From: DATGUN01 sp035301285 | GTDB taxonomy: Bacteria > Bacillota > Bacilli > Bacillales > Amphibacillaceae | Length of the DNA: 15,200 nucleotides | Assembly: GCA_035301285.1 (NCBI GenBank) | Contig: DATGUN010000010.1 | Coordinates: forward strand, 1 to 15,200 | Direction: 5' to 3' | Part shown: positions 13,266 to 15,200 of the stretch, piece after piece | Position numbering within the stretch: the first letter of the stretch is position 1 | Layout: every line of letters begins with the position of its first letter | Notes under the pieces: generated by a model | Told to the model about the DNA's origin: nothing | Databases searched by the model: none | The model's input: the letters and a program-made list of their open reading frames with translations, nothing else | Program-made: the position numbers and the translations under genes

Positions 13266-14186
13266 ATGGTAAAAAAGCTCCCGACTATTCTGTTGCTCAT
13301 CTTGGTGTTGTTTGGATGCCAACAAGAGACTCCCGAAAAAACAGGAAAAGGGAATAACATAGAAATAAATAGTGGATTGCTCTCACCCGATAACGTTTTG
13401 AACATTGCACATCGGGGTGCTTCGGGACATGCGCCAGAACATACAATGGCCGCTTATGAGATGGGAGAGGAAATGGGGGCCGATTACATTGAAATCGACC
13501 TGCAAATGACCGAAGACGATGAATTGATTGCCATGCATGATGAGGATGTGTCCCGTACCACTGACTCCGAGGGAGAGGTGGGACATTTTACATTGGAGGA
13601 CATGACAGGATTGGATGCGGGTTCTTGGTTTAATCAGGCACATCCAAGTAAGGCACAGACAGTGTTTCAAGATGAGCATGTCCTGAGTTTGGAAGAGATT
13701 TTTGATAGGTTTGGACACGATGCTAATTATTATATTGAAACAAAATTCCCCGAAACAAGTCCGAATATGGTAGATGAGCTTTTTGCAACGCTTGAGGAAC
13801 ATGATTTGTTGGATGACACTATGGATGATGGTCACGTCCTGATTCAATCCTGCAGCAAAGACAGTTTAAAAGAAGTCCATGAACGAGATGATACCATTCC
13901 TTTAATACAACTCGTCTGCTTCGGTTCCATCCCAGATACAATCGATAAAGAATTGGCCGATATATCCGAATATGCAATCGGTATTGGTGCGAATCATAAA
14001 TATCTGTCAAAGGAGTATGTCCAACGTGTACGTGATGCCGGATTGTTGATGCATCCTTACACGGTGAATCAAAAATCAGATATGAAGCGGCTGCTTGATT
14101 GGGGTGCGACCGGATTCTTCACAAATTATCCAGATCGGCTGAATGACGTGTTGGAGGAGATGGACGTGGTCGAGGAGAAGGATTAG
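13266..14186 (+). CDS. Lipoprotein glycerophosphodiester phosphodiesterase (GlpQ type)
   Basis: Surface-anchored GDPD, 306 aa. Residues 1-17 form a short signal peptide and LFGC gives the lipidated Cys18, then a charged linker to about residue 44. The catalytic core shows His49-Arg50, PEHT (rather than the PENT of the cytosolic copies, and as in secreted GlpQ enzymes), Glu76-x-Asp78, His91-Asp92 and an IETKFPE stretch. Outside the cell it would free glycerol-3-phosphate from glycerophosphodiesters or teichoic-acid-like polymers for the importer; the polymer substrate is inference. The start is set by GGGGATG 5 bases upstream of the ATG. It stands alone after a terminator. Its stop codon lies inside the first of three 46-bp repeats, so its last residues (rich in Glu/Asp) run into repetitive DNA. 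Confidence 0.9.
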   Translation: MVKKLPTILLLILVLFGCQQETPEKTGKGNNIEINSGLLSPDNVLNIAHRGASGHAPEHTMAAYEMGEEMGADYIEIDLQMTEDDELIAMHDEDVSRTTDSEGEVGHFTLEDMTGLDAGSWFNQAHPSKAQTVFQDEHVLSLEEIFDRFGHDANYYIETKFPETSPNMVDELFATLEEHDLLDDTMDDGHVLIQSCSKDSLKEVHERDDTIPLIQLVCFGSIPDTIDKELADISEYAIGIGANHKYLSKEYVQRVRDAGLLMHPYTVNQKSDMKRLLDWGATGFFTNYPDRLNDVLEEMDVVEEKD

Positions 14187-14320
14187 GAGAGGGGTGTGCT
14201 CACGGAAGCGGATAGATGAGGGGGAGATTTAGGAGAGGGGTATGCTCATGGAAGCGGATAGATTAGGGGGGAGATTAGGAGAGGGGTATGCTCATGGAAG
14301 TGGATAGATTAGAAAGAGAT
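14183..14320 (+). repeat. Three 46-bp tandem repeats
   Basis: Units begin at 14183, 14229 and 14275, each exactly 46 bases, purine-rich and differing at only a few positions. A degenerate partial unit follows from 14321. The first unit contains the stop codon of the lipoprotein GDPD gene. Each unit carries a GGAGAGGGG run followed by an ATG or GTG triplet (GTG in unit 1), but 46 is not a multiple of 3 and no sizeable frame results. Confidence 0.9.
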
Positions 14321-14450
14321 TTAGGGGAAGGAACAGGTTTATGAGAAAAATCTGGTTGCGGAAAAGGATGGTAAGAAGGGGATAAATTAGACGTGGCGTG
14401 GGCGGACTCAGGTATTTCTTCTGTGTGTGATACGCGTGACCAAGGCGGTC

Positions 14451-14500
14451 ATCCGTTGATCTAATCCGTTGACCTAATCTGTTAACCTAATCCGTTAATC
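14451..14500 (+). repeat. 13-bp tandem repeat
   Basis: ATCCGTTGATCTA at 14451-14463 recurs with small changes at 14464 and 14477, and the fourth copy from 14490 runs directly into the first unit of the 50-51-bp array. Confidence 0.85.
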
Positions 14501-14998
14501 GTCAACGAAAGGGTGGGGGGCGAGGAATTCTTTGACGCAACTTGATTAATCGTCAAAGAAACGGGCGGAATCGCGAAATTCTTTGACGCAATTCGATTAA
14601 TCGTCAAAAAAACGAGCGGAATCGCGAATTCTTTGACGCAACTCGATTAATCGTCAAAAAAACGGACGGAATCACGAAATCTTTGACGCAATTCGATTAA
14701 TCGTCAAAGAAACGTACGGAATCACCGAAATCTTTGACGCAATTCGATTAATCGTCAAAGAAACGGACGGACTCACGAAATTCTTTGACGCAATTCGATT
14801 AATCGTCAAAGAAACGGACGGACTCACGAAATTCTTTTACGCAATTCGATTAATCGTCAAAAAAACGGACGGAATCGTGAAATCTTTTGACGCAATTCGA
14901 TTAATTGTCAAAAAAACGGACGGAATCACGAAATCCATTGACGCAACTCGATTAATCGTCAAAAAAACGAGCAACATCACCGAAATCTTTGACGCAAC
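14494..14998 (+). repeat. Ten-unit 50-51-bp tandem array with internal dyads
   Basis: Units start at 14494, 14544, 14595, 14645, 14695, 14746, 14797, 14848, 14899 and 14950; the first is degenerate and the last runs to 14998. Each holds ATTAATCGTCAAA near the start and TTTGACGCAA near the end, a dyad that is a full 10-bp match CGTCAAAGAA/TTCTTTGACG in units such as the one at 14746. The central 18 or so bases vary slightly. There is no open frame or cas gene. Confidence 0.93.
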
Positions 14999-15172
14999 AT
15001 AGACAAGCCGACAAAACGGGGATATTTATCCACTCACAACCTTCGCACACACCTCCATACAGTGAATATACGTGGATCATTGTTTACATCGTACAGTTAC
15101 TCTTCTGATTTATATAAATCATTTTATCTCCATCCTAATAAGAGGGTTTCAATACGGAATCATATCGATAAG

Positions 15173-15200
15173 ACACGCTCATATAATGATATAAGCGTGT
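15173..15200. other. Inverted repeat at the window end
   Basis: ACACGCT (15173-15179) and AGCGTGT (15194-15200) are perfect complements, with a further ATAT/ATAT pairing inside. It may be an operator or the stem of a terminator whose T run lies beyond the window. The TATAAT at 15182-15187 inside it has no matching -35 at a proper distance. Confidence 0.5.

Larger units (their letters stand above)
14321..15200. other. Gene-free tail outside the repeats
   Basis: I see no credible coding frame, RNA gene or strong promoter from 14321 to 14450 or from 14999 to 15172. The sequence right after the 46-bp units is purine-rich and looks like decayed repeat. From 14999 to 15200 composition turns AT-rich, as is common before a next gene that lies beyond the window. 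Confidence 0.5.

Noticed and set aside
14494..14998. CRISPR array
   Set aside because: The period of about 51 bp suits repeat plus spacer, but the central segments are near-identical between units rather than unique spacers, the whole unit is conserved, and no cas gene is present.
15182..15187. Promoter at the window end (TATAAT)
   Set aside because: No -35-like hexamer lies 16-18 bases upstream; the bases are better explained as the loop side of the inverted repeat.

Overview
The window looks like a chromosomal stretch of a low-to-moderate GC Gram-positive bacterium of the Bacillaceae, probably a salt-tolerant one. Pointers are strong AGGAGG-type ribosome sites, sigma-A promoters, CcpA-type cre sites, lipobox binding proteins, a GlpP-family antiterminator (a Bacillota regulator) and very Asp/Glu-rich surface lipoproteins. 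The genus cannot be named from the sequence alone. Almost everything fits one theme: uptake and intracellular breakdown of glycerol-phosphate-like organophosphates, with a sulfatase mixed in.

Layout. 1-271 is a regulatory leader: a sigma-A promoter overlapped by a near-consensus cre site, followed by a strong factor-independent terminator upstream of the first gene, i.e. a probable antitermination leader. 272-3347 is a UgpAEB-like ABC importer (two permeases and a lipoprotein binding protein, no ATPase), closed by a hairpin. 3449-6532 holds a PhnP-like metallo-beta-lactamase-fold phosphodiesterase, a histidine phosphatase and a cysteine-type sulfatase, closed by another hairpin. 6638-7426 is a NagD-type HAD phosphatase, convergent with glpP (7498-8103, minus strand); a bidirectional terminator lies between them. 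8276-10663 runs plus-ward: a Cof-type HAD phosphatase, a cytosolic glycerophosphodiester phosphodiesterase (GDPD) and an endonuclease/exonuclease/phosphatase-family hydrolase. A 434-base leader with a second near-consensus cre site precedes a second UgpB-like binding protein (11098-12414) and a second cytosolic GDPD (12431-13147), then a terminator. A lipoprotein GDPD of GlpQ type (13266-14186) follows.

From 14183 to 15200 there is no credible gene. This tail holds three 46-bp tandem repeats that start inside the last codons of the lipoprotein GDPD, a short 13-bp repeat, and ten 50-51-bp tandem units with embedded inverted repeats.

Working model (inference). The surface GDPD trims glycerophosphodiesters or teichoic-acid-type polymers outside. 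Two binding proteins, one with canonical UgpB pocket residues and one diverged, deliver anionic glycerol-phosphate-like ligands to one shared permease pair driven by an ATPase encoded elsewhere. Cytosolic GDPDs, the PhnP-like enzyme, the EEP hydrolase, the sulfatase and three phosphatases release glycerol, phosphate or sulfate. GlpP would report glycerol-3-phosphate and CcpA the carbon status.
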